From an uncultured Oscillospiraceae bacterium (GTDB lineage: Bacteria; Bacillota; Clostridia; Oscillospirales; Oscillospiraceae), in assembly GCA_910587505.1 (NCBI GenBank), contig CAJULD010000065.1, positions 1-12,727 of the forward strand: 12,727 nucleotides of DNA, in the 5' to 3' direction. A model generated the notes under the pieces. It was not told where the DNA came from. It searched no databases and saw only the letters and a list, made by a program, of their open reading frames with translations. The translations under genes were made by a program, and so were the position numbers. This document shows, piece by piece, positions 5,705-11,666 of this stretch; within the stretch, counting starts at the first letter, position 1; each line of letters opens with the position of its first letter.

Positions 5705-6145
5705 TTATACCATCAGCCCCACGCCCAGCCCCAGCAGCGCCCCCATGAGCACCTGCAACGGCGTGTGTCCCATGACCTCCCGAAGGTCGTCGGCGAAGTC
5801 CTCCGCCGTCAGCTTCTCCACGTGGGCCAGAATCTGGTTCACCAGCCGGGCGGTGTCCCCGGCGCTGCGCCGGACGTTGCAGGCGTCGTACATCACCACC
5901 GCCGACAGGATTACCGCCAGGGCGAAGTCCGGCCCCTGCATACCATAGAGCTTCCCGATGGAGGCGGTACAGGCCACCGCCAGGGCGGAGTGGCTGCTGG
6001 GCATGCCGCCGCTGGACACAAACAGCCGGACGTCCAGCCGCCGGGCCAGAACGGCCTCCAGGATCACCTTGATGAGCTGGGCCAGAAACCAGGCCAGCAG
6101 GGCGCAGTCGATGACGGGGTTGGCGGTAAGCATCCCAAAGCGCAT
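5705..6145 (-). CDS. Divergent PAP2 family (DUF212, YuiD-like) membrane protein, 146 aa
   Basis: A small integral membrane protein of the divergent PAP2/acid-phosphatase family (B. subtilis YuiD type). Visible signatures are SSGGMPSSHSALAVA (44-58), which resembles the PAP2 phosphatase SxxxSGH motif, YDACNVRRSAG (86-96) and LREVMGHTPLQVLMGALLGLGVG (121-143). Hydrophobic segments lie near residues 10-30, 50-66, 74-86 and 128-146. Family members act on, or are proposed to act on, lipid or isoprenoid phosphates, but the biochemical function is not settled. The start is three bases past the ispA stop and uses AGGAGG inside the ispA 3' end, so the two are translationally linked. The pairing with a prenyl diphosphate synthase is consistent with an undecaprenyl- or prenyl-phosphate role, which is inference. 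Confidence 0.9.
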   Translation of the reverse strand: MRFGMLTANPVIDCALLAWFLAQLIKVILEAVLARRLDVRLFVSSGGMPSSHSALAVACTASIGKLYGMQGPDFALAVILSAVVMYDACNVRRSAGDTARLVNQILAHVEKLTAEDFADDLREVMGHTPLQVLMGALLGLGVGLMV

Positions 6146-6148
6146 GGG

Positions 6149-7027
6149 CTATTTCCTCCTGTCCGCCAGGCTGTCCGCCAGCTCCAGCAAAAATCTGTTC
6201 TCCGGGAATCCCGCGACAGCCTCCTTCGCCAGTCTGGTCTCCTCCGTCACCAGCTCCCCGCAGCCCTCCAGACCCAGCAGGTCCACGAAGGTCCGCCTGC
6301 CCTCCTCCCTGTCGGAACCCACAGGCTTGCCAAATTCTTCCTCATTGGCGATGACATCCAGCATGTCGTCCCGAATCTGGAAGGCAAGGCCGATGTGCCG
6401 GGCGTACTCCGCCGCCTGCTGCCGGACCTCCCCGTCCGCTCCGGCGGCGATGCACCCCAGGTCCGCCGCCGCCGCCAGCAGCCCGCCGGTCTTCCGCAGG
6501 CACAGATCCCGCAGATATGCCTCGTCGTGGGGCAGGCCGTCCATATCCAGCACCTGTCCGGCCACCATGCCGTCCCCTCCGCAGGCGGAGGCCAGCGCCT
6601 GCACTGCGTCGAGCCGCTGCTCCGCAGTCAGTCCCGACGCAAGGGAGATAATCCGGAAGGCCTCCGCCTGGAGGGCGTCCCCGGCCAGGACGGCCAGGGT
6701 CTCGCCGTAGACTCTGTGGCAGGTGGGCTTCCCCCGGCGGAGGTCGTCGTCGTCCATGCAGGGCAGGTCGTCGTGGATCAGGGAGTAGGTGTGGACGCAC
6801 TCCAGCGCCACCCCCAGCGGGAGAGCCCGCCGGGGCTCCCCGCCCAGGGCCTCGCAGAAGGCCAGGGTCATCACGGGCCGGACCCTCTTGCCGCCGGCCA
6901 GCAGGCTGTAGCGCATGGCCTCCTGGAGGCGGCCATAGGGCCTGTTCCGCAGGAAAAGCTGCTGCAGGGCCTCCTCCACAGCGCCGCGATAGCGGTCATA
7001 CCGGACCTGAAATGTCTCTCTACACAT
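6149..7027 (-). CDS. ispA: Polyprenyl (farnesyl/geranylgeranyl) diphosphate synthase, 292 aa
   Basis: Condenses isopentenyl diphosphate with allylic diphosphates to make farnesyl or geranylgeranyl diphosphate, the precursor for undecaprenyl carrier lipid and quinones. The IPP-binding GGKRVRP lies at 45-51. The first aspartate-rich motif is DDLPCMD (Asp86, Asp87, Asp92), with the two-residue insertion of bacterial type enzymes. The second, DDMLD, is at 220-224 and is followed by GKPVGSDREEGRRTFVDLLG. The length is normal. The ATG at 7027 is preceded by GGAGAG five bases away. It follows xseB as in many Bacillota, but a 304-base gap filled with repeats separates them. The common downstream partner dxs is absent, replaced by the PAP2-like gene. 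Exact chain length cannot be decided from sequence. Confidence 0.95.
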   Translation of the reverse strand: MCRETFQVRYDRYRGAVEEALQQLFLRNRPYGRLQEAMRYSLLAGGKRVRPVMTLAFCEALGGEPRRALPLGVALECVHTYSLIHDDLPCMDDDDLRRGKPTCHRVYGETLAVLAGDALQAEAFRIISLASGLTAEQRLDAVQALASACGGDGMVAGQVLDMDGLPHDEAYLRDLCLRKTGGLLAAAADLGCIAAGADGEVRQQAAEYARHIGLAFQIRDDMLDVIANEEEFGKPVGSDREEGRRTFVDLLGLEGCGELVTEETRLAKEAVAGFPENRFLLELADSLADRRK

Positions 7028-7089
7028 AGTACTCTCCGATCAAAAATACATTTGTTACCCGCTGATACCGGCCCCGCCGCTCTTTGAAC

Positions 7090-7164
7090 AAAGCTCCCGC
7101 GAGGTGAAATATAAAATTCTGAAGTTCTTTCTGTCCCTTTTTCCCTGAAGAAAAAGGGACAGAA
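7090..7164 (-). repeat. Dispersed intergenic repeat, copy D
   Basis: Read on the minus strand it begins with a 15-bp perfect hairpin (7164-7150 with 7143-7129, arm TTCTGTCCCTTTTTC, loop TTCAGG). It continues CAGAAAGAACTTCAG, an A/T-rich part, then GCGGGAGCTTTG. This matches the cores of copies A (56-99) and C (8880-8925), in the opposite orientation and without their middle segment. It sits 63 bases ahead of ispA. Confidence 0.55.
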
Positions 7165-7170
7165 TACTCA

Positions 7171-7331
7171 GAAGCTGTACCAACAGGCGAAGCGCGCAGA
7201 TTGACGGGAAAAATTTTCGACCGGCAGGGAAGAAAAGCGCAGGAATCCCGACGGATTTCAGGCTTTTCTCACGCAGTCCGGAGGGTAAATTTTCTGTCCG
7301 GATGTCTGCTCCCGCCTGTTGGTTCAGCTTC
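7171..7331. repeat. 161-bp foldback (MITE-like) element directly behind xseB
   Basis: The ends are 19-base inverted repeats, GAAGCTGTACCAACAGGCG at 7171-7189 and CGCCTGTTGGTTCAGCTTC at 7313-7331, with one mismatch. The whole interior is also an imperfect palindrome centred near 7250: for example GAAAAATTTT against AAATTTTCTG, and AGAAAAGCGC against GCTTTTCTCACGC. The right end stops one base before the xseB TAA (7332-7334). It encodes nothing. A miniature inverted-repeat element or a long RNA hairpin are the two readings. I see no clear target-site duplication. Confidence 0.75.
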
Positions 7332-7574
7332 TTATTCCTCCGGCTCGAAGGGCAGCTCCACCGGCTCCCCGTCGGGGCCCTTCTGAAGCTTGACCACCTT
7401 CTGCTCCGCCTCATCCAGCAGGAGGGTGCAGGCGGAAACCAGCTTCGTCCCCTCCTCAAACAGCGCCAGGGAGTCCGCCAGTTTTGCGTCCCCCCTCTCC
7501 AGCCGGGAAACGATGGCCTCCAGCCGGGTGATTTTTTCCTCAAAGGATTCCTGCGTCTCTTTCCTTGCGCTCAT
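7332..7574 (-). CDS. xseB: Exodeoxyribonuclease VII small subunit, 80 aa
   Basis: Small subunit of exonuclease VII, which degrades single-stranded DNA from both ends and acts in repair; several small subunits coat the extended helix of XseA. The core FEEKITRLEAIVSRLERGDAKLADSLALFEEGTKLVSAC (residues 11-49) is the family signature. It is helical throughout and followed by an acidic tail, ELPFEPEE. I chose the ATG at 7574 over an upstream in-frame start because it overlaps the xseA stop as ATGA and has AAGGAGAAGG just upstream. The stop codon abuts the 161-bp foldback, so the gene may have been spared narrowly by that insertion or lost a few C-terminal codons. Confidence 0.95.
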   Translation of the reverse strand: MSARKETQESFEEKITRLEAIVSRLERGDAKLADSLALFEEGTKLVSACTLLLDEAEQKVVKLQKGPDGEPVELPFEPEE

Positions 7575-8788
7575 GTTTCCTTCTCCTTTTCCTCTCCGCG
7601 CTCCACCCGGCACAGCAGCGCCCCCTCCGCCAGCCGCGCCCTGACCCGGCTTCCCACCGGCGCGTCCGAGGCCCGGCGCACCGGCGCGCCGGATTCATCC
7701 GTCACCAGTGCGAACCCCCGGCCCAGGACCTTCAGGGGGCTGAGCGCGTCCAGAGACGCCGCAAGGGCGGCCGTCTGCCGCCGGGGTCCCGCCAGACAGG
7801 CCAGAGCCGTGTGGCACAGATCCTTCTGCAAATAATCCAGCATTTGCCGCTTGTCCTGAATCACCGCCATGGGGTCGGTCAGCACACGCTTGGCCTTCAG
7901 CATATTCAGCCGCTCCCGCAGCAGCTCCAGCCGCCGTGCCTGACAGCGCAGCAGCCGCAGCCGCCGGTCCTGTATCCGCTCCCGCAGCTCCGCCTGGTCC
8001 GGAACCGCCAGCGCCGCGGCGTGGGTGGGGGTGGCCGCCTGGGCGTCCGCCACAAAATCGGCAATGGTGAAATCCGTCTCGTGTCCCACGGCGGAGATCA
8101 CCGGGATTTCTGAATCATAAATGGCACGGGCCACCCGCTCGTCGTTGAAGGCCCACAGATCCTCGATGGACCCGCCCCCCCGGCCGGTGATAATCACGTC
8201 CGCCACATGGTGGCGGTTGGCGTAGCGCAGCGCGCCCACGATCTCCGGCGGGGCCTCCGGCCCCTGGACCCGGACGGGCAGCAGCTTTACCTTCGCCAGA
8301 GGGTACCGGTGGCCCAGGATGCGGATCATGTCGTGAACCGCCGCCCCGGCGGAGGAGGTAATGATGGCGACCGCACGGGGATCAGTCGGCAGCGGCTTTT
8401 TATGTGCTTTCTCAAAAAGGCCCTCCTTCCACAGCTTTTCCCTGAGCTGCTCGAAGGCGGCGTGGAGGTCCCCTACGCCCTCCGGCCGGAGGGTCTCGCA
8501 ATAGAGCTGATAGCTCCCCTCCTTCGGGTAGATGCTGACCCGGCCCGAAGCGACAACCTTCATACCGTTTTCCGGACGGAAGCGGAGGCGAAGGGCCTGC
8601 CCCCTGAACAGGGCGCAGCGAATGGTCCCGTCTGCGTCCTTCAGCGTGAAGTAGTGATGTCCGGAGGGATAAAGCCTGTAATTGGAGATCTCCCCCTGGA
8701 CCAGCACGCTGCTGAACTCCGGCACGCTGTCCAGCACGGCCTTCGCCAGACCGTTGAGCTCCGATACGGTGTAAATATGAGATGTCAT
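7571..8788 (-). CDS. xseA: Exodeoxyribonuclease VII large subunit, 405 aa
   Basis: Catalytic subunit of exonuclease VII. The N-terminal OB-fold covers about residues 5-100 (TVSELNGLAKAVLD, VQGEISNYR, SGHHYFTLKD). The catalytic domain follows: RAVAIITSSAGAAVHDMI at 138-155, GRGGGSIEDLWAFNDE at 202-217 and SAVGHETDFTIADFVADAQAATPTHAA at 232-258. A long basic coiled-coil region runs from about 262 to 340, and a beta-rich end (LGRGFALVTDESG) completes the protein. The length is usual for Bacillota. The ATG at 8788 has AAAGGGG seven bases upstream. It overlaps xseB by ATGA, so the two subunits are translationally coupled. A 361-base gap with repeats separates it from nusB, and I find no convincing promoter there. 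Confidence 0.97.
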   Translation of the reverse strand: MTSHIYTVSELNGLAKAVLDSVPEFSSVLVQGEISNYRLYPSGHHYFTLKDADGTIRCALFRGQALRLRFRPENGMKVVASGRVSIYPKEGSYQLYCETLRPEGVGDLHAAFEQLREKLWKEGLFEKAHKKPLPTDPRAVAIITSSAGAAVHDMIRILGHRYPLAKVKLLPVRVQGPEAPPEIVGALRYANRHHVADVIITGRGGGSIEDLWAFNDERVARAIYDSEIPVISAVGHETDFTIADFVADAQAATPTHAAALAVPDQAELRERIQDRRLRLLRCQARRLELLRERLNMLKAKRVLTDPMAVIQDKRQMLDYLQKDLCHTALACLAGPRRQTAALAASLDALSPLKVLGRGFALVTDESGAPVRRASDAPVGSRVRARLAEGALLCRVERGEEKEKET

Positions 8789-9149
8789 GACGGTACCCCT
8801 TTATGGCGGTATTCTTTTTCCTGATAAAGAAAAAGAATCAAAAAGAACTGTCACCCTTTTTCCTGAAAGAGCCGGGGCAAAAAGAATCTTTGGGGATTTT
8901 CCCCGTTGTTTCACAGGAGCTTTTCAGATTTCCGATTGTTATAGGGAAGGGCGCACAGCAGTGCGCCCTTTCTCCGTGTATCAAAAAGCTTAAAAATCAC
9001 GCAGGGGGAGCTCAGGGCGGGCGCAGCCCGCCTTGAATGAAATCTGCCACCCTGAACAGCCTGCGCAGCAGGTATTCAGCGAGCGCAGCGAGAACTTCTG
9101 CGCAGGCGCAGCCGAAACGGAAGCAACGTCTGCACTATACGCCCTTCCT
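8789..9149. repeat. Gene-free 361-bp spacer: repeat copy C plus several hairpins
   Basis: Copy C of the dispersed repeat runs about 8811-8972. It has hairpin ATTCTTTTTC/GAAAAAGAAT (8811-8838), CAAAAAGAACT, core GCAAAAAGAATC (8878-8889), CACAGGAGCTTTTC, and a closing hairpin AAGGGCGCAC-AGCA-GTGCGCCCTT (8947-8970). Next is an 11-bp hairpin with one G-T pair and a GCA loop (9012-9036). A segment with two copies of the palindrome CTGCGCAG (9061-9068, 9098-9105) around GCGAGCGCAGCGAG follows. It splits the nusB-xseA part of the operon. No coding frame or clear promoter is seen. Confidence 0.6.
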
Positions 9150-9599
9150 TTATGACGGCACCTCGTTTCGGACAAACGAGCCCAGAATCCCGTTGATGAA
9201 GCGGACCACGTCCGGCTCCTCGTACTTCTTGGCAATCTCCACCGCCTCGTTGATGGACGCGCCGTTGGGAATCTCCGGCATGTACAGAATCTCGTACATG
9301 GCCACGCGCATAATCGCCCCCGCCACCAGCGGGATACGCTCGAACCGCCACCCTTTGGAATATTTGTCGATGTACTGGTCCAGCTCGTAGCCGTGGACGG
9401 CGATCCCCTGGACCAGCCGGCAGATATACGCCCGCTGGCTGGGGCCCGGCAGCTCGCCATACACCTCGTATTCCGGGGCCAGCGCCTCAAAATGAGGGCC
9501 GCTGAGCCGCTGCTCCAGCAGTTCTTCGGCAGACAGTCCGGTGAACCCCAGCTCGAAGGAGAGATGCATGGCAATTTCTCTGGCGACATTTCTAATCAT
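9150..9599 (-). CDS. nusB: Transcription antitermination factor NusB, 149 aa
   Basis: Binds boxA RNA with NusE (S10) and supports antitermination of rRNA operons. The all-helical NusB fold is recognisable from REIAMHLSFELGFTG at the N-terminus and especially RIPLVAGAIMRVAMYEILYMPEIPNGASINEAVEIAKKYEEPDVVRFINGILGSFVRNE in the C-terminal half. The length is typical. The ATG at 9599 follows AAAAGGA at a spacing of about seven bases. It lies 23 bases after the asp23 stop, so both are served by the promoter at 10007-10035. The asp23-nusB order is the standard one in Bacillota. The N-terminus reads MIRNVAREIA rather than the usual RRxAR, a small deviation in the RNA-binding arginine-rich region. Confidence 0.95.
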   Translation of the reverse strand: MIRNVAREIAMHLSFELGFTGLSAEELLEQRLSGPHFEALAPEYEVYGELPGPSQRAYICRLVQGIAVHGYELDQYIDKYSKGWRFERIPLVAGAIMRVAMYEILYMPEIPNGASINEAVEIAKKYEEPDVVRFINGILGSFVRNEVPS

Positions 9600-9622
9600 G
9601 AGTGATCCTTTTCTCTCGCCGC

Positions 9623-9964
9623 TTACTGGAAGGTGACGCCGCCCACATGGACATTGACGGCCTTTACCGCAAAGCCGGTCATGGACTCGATGGCGGCGGA
9701 CACGCCGCTTTGCAGCTTTCCGGACACCTCGGGAATGGCGTAGCCGTAGCGGATCATGACATACAGGTCAATGACCGCGCCGTCATCCTCCAGTGCCAGG
9801 CGCACGCCTCTGGCCCCGGACTTCTTGGGGGAAACATTCATCAGGCCGCCGATGCCCTCCACGTCGGCCACCGCTCCGGCGGCAATGGAGGCCAGCACCT
9901 CCTCGGAAATATGGATGCAGCCCAGCTCCTCGGGATGGATCATGTATTCTTTGTTCTCGCCCAT
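9623..9964 (-). CDS. Asp23/Gls24 family envelope stress response protein, 113 aa
   Basis: Small Asp23/Gls24 (YqhY-type) protein. Family members are linked to cell envelope stress and, for the YqhY branch next to nusB, to fatty-acid metabolism. Visible features are GCIHISEEVLASIAAGAVADVEGIGGL (about 15-41), a basic KKSGARGVRL turn, and DLYVMIRYGYAIPEVSGKLQSGVSAAIESMTGFAVKAVNVHVGGV (66-110), the family's conserved second half. I start it at the ATG at 9964. An in-frame GTG at 9976 overlaps the AAGGAG ribosome site (9981-9976) and is unlikely. It is the first gene of the minus-strand cluster running to the PAP2-like gene. Confidence 0.93.
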   Translation of the reverse strand: MGENKEYMIHPEELGCIHISEEVLASIAAGAVADVEGIGGLMNVSPKKSGARGVRLALEDDGAVIDLYVMIRYGYAIPEVSGKLQSGVSAAIESMTGFAVKAVNVHVGGVTFQ

Positions 9965-10006
9965 AGCTGAAAACACTCCTTATGGGAAGTAGATTTTAAC
10001 TTATTT

Positions 10007-10035
10007 ATTGTATCACCTTTTTCAGGAAAATACAA
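10007..10035 (-). promoter_or_regulatory. Sigma-A promoter of the asp23-nusB cluster
   Basis: On the minus strand TTGTAT (10035-10030) and TACAAT (10012-10007) are separated by 17 bases, with TGA directly before the -10 box giving an extended -10. It would start transcription near 10000, about 36 bases before the asp23 ATG. It is back to back with the EamA promoter about 50 bases away. Confidence 0.85.
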
Positions 10036-10083
10036 CCGGAAATTTCGGTGATTTCTTCTGGGGCGGGGCGGTAAAAGAAACTG

Positions 10084-10112
10084 TATTCAACCCCCGTTTT
10101 CTGTGATATAAT
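10084..10112 (+). promoter_or_regulatory. Extended -10 promoter for the EamA gene
   Basis: A perfect TATAAT (10107-10112) is preceded by TGA (10104-10106), forming an extended -10 element. The -35 position 17 bases upstream holds only TATTCA (10084-10089), a weak match. The leader to the ATG at 10156 is about 35 bases. Confidence 0.75.
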
Positions 10113-10155
10113 ATCTGTATTACAAATCTGTCGGATTCTCAGGAGGGGAAAAATC

Positions 10156-10569
10156 ATGTGGCTGTTATTTGCGCTGGCTTCGTCCGTCTTTGCGGCGCTG
10201 ACCTCTATTCTGGCCAAAATCGGAATCGAGGGAGTGAACTCGACCCTGGCGACAGCGATCCGGACCTTCGTAGTGCTGCTGATGTCCTGGGGAATGGTCT
10301 TTATCACCAACACGCAGGGCGGCATTATGGAAATCAGCAAAAGGAGCTGGGTCTTCCTGATCCTTTCCGGCCTCGCCACCGGGGCTTCCTGGCTGTTCTA
10401 CTATAAGGCCCTGCAAATCGGAGAGGCGTCCAGGGTGGTCCCCATCGACAAGCTGAGCGTGGTCATTACCCTGATTCTGGCCGCCGTGGTTCTGCACGAG
10501 CAGTTCACGCCAAAATCCATCGCGGGCTGCGTTCTGATCGGGCTGGGAACGCTGCTGATGGTACTGTGA
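10156..10569 (+). CDS. Half-size EamA (drug/metabolite transporter family) membrane protein, 137 aa
   Basis: Single EamA domain with about five predicted helices: near residues 1-20, 33-51, 66-83, 98-113 and 119-137. Typical features are LFALASSVFAALTSILAKIGIEGVNSTLATAIRT at the start, GLATGASWLFYYKALQIGEASRVVPIDKLS in the middle and LILAAVVLHEQFTPKSIAGCVLIGLGTLLMVL at the end. Full-length members carry two such domains in about 300 residues. One-domain forms are thought to act as dimers, as in small multidrug resistance proteins. AGGAGGGG lies seven bases before the ATG. The gene stands alone with its own promoter and a hairpin after the stop. The substrate is unknown. Confidence 0.92.
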   Translation: MWLLFALASSVFAALTSILAKIGIEGVNSTLATAIRTFVVLLMSWGMVFITNTQGGIMEISKRSWVFLILSGLATGASWLFYYKALQIGEASRVVPIDKLSVVITLILAAVVLHEQFTPKSIAGCVLIGLGTLLMVL

Positions 10570-10584
10570 CCGCCGGATACGGAA

Positions 10585-10616
10585 ATCCCCGGAAGCCATG
10601 CACGGCTTCCGGGGAT
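10585..10616. terminator. Hairpin between convergent genes, probable bidirectional terminator
   Basis: ATCCCCGGAAGCC (10585-10597) and GGCTTCCGGGGAT (10604-10616) form a perfect 13-bp stem with a six-base loop. It lies 15 bases past the EamA stop and five bases past the end of the catalase gene. The T-tract is short on the minus side (TTTCC) and lacking on the plus side, so efficiency is uncertain. The location strongly suggests termination. Confidence 0.65.
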
Positions 10617-10620
10617 GAAA

Positions 10621-11286
10621 TTATCCGGCAAAGGCCGGGGCGCGGACTTCTTCTCCGGCAAAGGCGTTGGGACCGGGGTTGGAGAGTGAGAAATACATTT
10701 TTGCCGCCTTTGTGGTGCCGAAATCCCGGTTGGAGCCGGTGTCCTGCACCTCGTTGAAAGCGTCCCGGAACATCTGGTTGTGGGCCTCCTCCCGGTTGAG
10801 AAGGAAATCAATCGTTTCCCGTACCTTCCTGTCATCGATCTGACGGTACAGGTACTCGTAGACCACCTTGGCCCGCTGCTCGGAGGCAATATTGCTGAGC
10901 AGGTCGGCGCACAGATCGCCGGTGACAGTGACATAGTCCGCCGTCCAGGAATAGCCGGAGGCATTAATGAGGCCGGGATTCAGGCCCAGCAGGACGTGGG
11001 TCTCGATCTCCCCCGCCCTGACCTTGTCCGCCTCCACATCGTGGCCGTTGAGCAGACTGATGGTCTGCGCCACCATCTCCATATGGCTGAGCTCCTCCGC
11101 CGCAATATCCAGGAACAGGTCCCTGATCTTCTGGTCCCTGATGCGGAAGGACTGGGACATATACTGCATGGCGGCTTTCAGCTCGCCGTTGCCGCCGCCC
11201 AGCTGCTCCTGGAGCAGCGCGGCATACTGGGGGTTGGGGCGCTCCACGCCCACAGGCTGGAACAGCTTTTTTTCATGCTTGAACAT
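10621..11286 (-). CDS. Manganese catalase (CotJC-like), 221 aa
   Basis: Non-heme dimanganese enzyme converting hydrogen peroxide to water and oxygen; cytoplasmic or spore-coat associated in relatives (CotJC). The ferritin-like four-helix core is complete. The start MFKHEKKLFQPVGVERPNPQ is typical, and the metal ligands are visible: Glu35 (GELKAAMQY), Glu65 and His68 (EELSHME), Glu136 (SEQRAK) and His169 (REEAHNQ). The spacing agrees with the Lactobacillus plantarum enzyme (35, 66, 69, 148, 181). The protein is short at its C-terminus compared with that 266-residue enzyme, ending soon after KMYFSLSNPGPN. AGGAGG lies five bases beyond the start. No cotJA or cotJB is adjacent, and I found no strong promoter upstream. 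Confidence 0.94.
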   Translation of the reverse strand: MFKHEKKLFQPVGVERPNPQYAALLQEQLGGGNGELKAAMQYMSQSFRIRDQKIRDLFLDIAAEELSHMEMVAQTISLLNGHDVEADKVRAGEIETHVLLGLNPGLINASGYSWTADYVTVTGDLCADLLSNIASEQRAKVVYEYLYRQIDDRKVRETIDFLLNREEAHNQMFRDAFNEVQDTGSNRDFGTTKAAKMYFSLSNPGPNAFAGEEVRAPAFAG

Positions 11287-11533
11287 GGCGTTACCTCCTG
11301 TTTTACATGACCGTAGTCTTCCGCAATCAGGAGGAAATATGCGGGAAAGGGCGTTCTATCCGTTTTCTCCGGGGCCGGCCCCCGGGTTATTTTTCCCCGC
11401 AAGAAAAATAACCGGAAGTACGCTCAGGAGACCACGGCCCCCTGAGCATACCGGAAGATTTTTTGTCAATTGGCACAACAGGGTGCGTTCATCCTGCGGC
11501 CGTGGTTCTCCGCTCCTTTCGGTGTCCGGACAT
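11287..11533. other. Spacer with stacked hairpins upstream of the catalase gene
   Basis: No gene is supported. Going right from the catalase start it holds the palindrome CCGGGGCCGGCCCCGG-like block (near 11369-11384). Hairpin GGTTATTTTTC/GAAAAATAACC follows (11385-11413), related in design to the hairpins of the dispersed repeat. A longer imperfect hairpin, 11412-11454 (GCTCAGG/CCTGAGC with CCGG ends), is followed by ATTTTTT on the plus strand and by TTATTTTTC on the minus strand. The latter could act as a second terminator behind metG or as a leader hairpin for catalase. No well-spaced -35/-10 pair was found. Confidence 0.45.
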
Positions 11534-11535
11534 GA

Positions 11536-11569
11536 AAAAGCGCCGCAGACTTTAAAAAAGTCTGCGGCG
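11536..11569 (-). terminator. Rho-independent terminator of metG
   Basis: CGCCGCAGACTTT (11541-11553) and AAAGTCTGCGGCG (11557-11569) form a perfect 13-bp stem with a three-base loop. On the minus strand it is followed by CTTTTT. It lies about 100 bases after the metG stop; the space between has only a small GGGGCT/AGCCCC hairpin (11640-11654). Confidence 0.85.
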
Positions 11570-11666
11570 TTCGCCGGGGTGCAGAAACGGGCGGCAGCCT
11601 GCCAGGCGGCCCCATAGAGAGGAAGGCGGCCCGTGGCGCGGGGCTGAAAGCCCCGACGGCAGGCGT

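Noticed and set aside
5705..6145. Classical PAP2 phosphatase assignment
   Set aside because: The protein is half the usual length and matches the divergent PAP2/DUF212 signatures instead. The full three-part phosphatase motif is not visible.
8811..8838. ATTCTTTTTC/GAAAAAGAAT hairpin as a terminator behind nusB
   Set aside because: The stem is A/T-rich and weak with no following U-run on the minus strand. It is better explained as the first part of the dispersed repeat.
9061..9105. CRISPR-like repeats suggested by two CTGCGCAG copies
   Set aside because: The units are only 8 bases and palindromic, the spacing is not repeated, and there are no cas genes.
11445..11469. TTGACA followed by TATGCT on the minus strand upstream of catalase
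   Set aside because: The spacer is only 13 bases, too short for a sigma-A promoter, and no better -10 lies 16-18 bases downstream.
11339..11617. Plus-strand ORF with a perfect AGGAGG five bases before its ATG
   Set aside because: It runs through three hairpins and the metG terminator, is rich in Pro/Arg/Gly from GC-rich non-coding sequence, and has no recognisable domain. The AGGAGG is likely chance.
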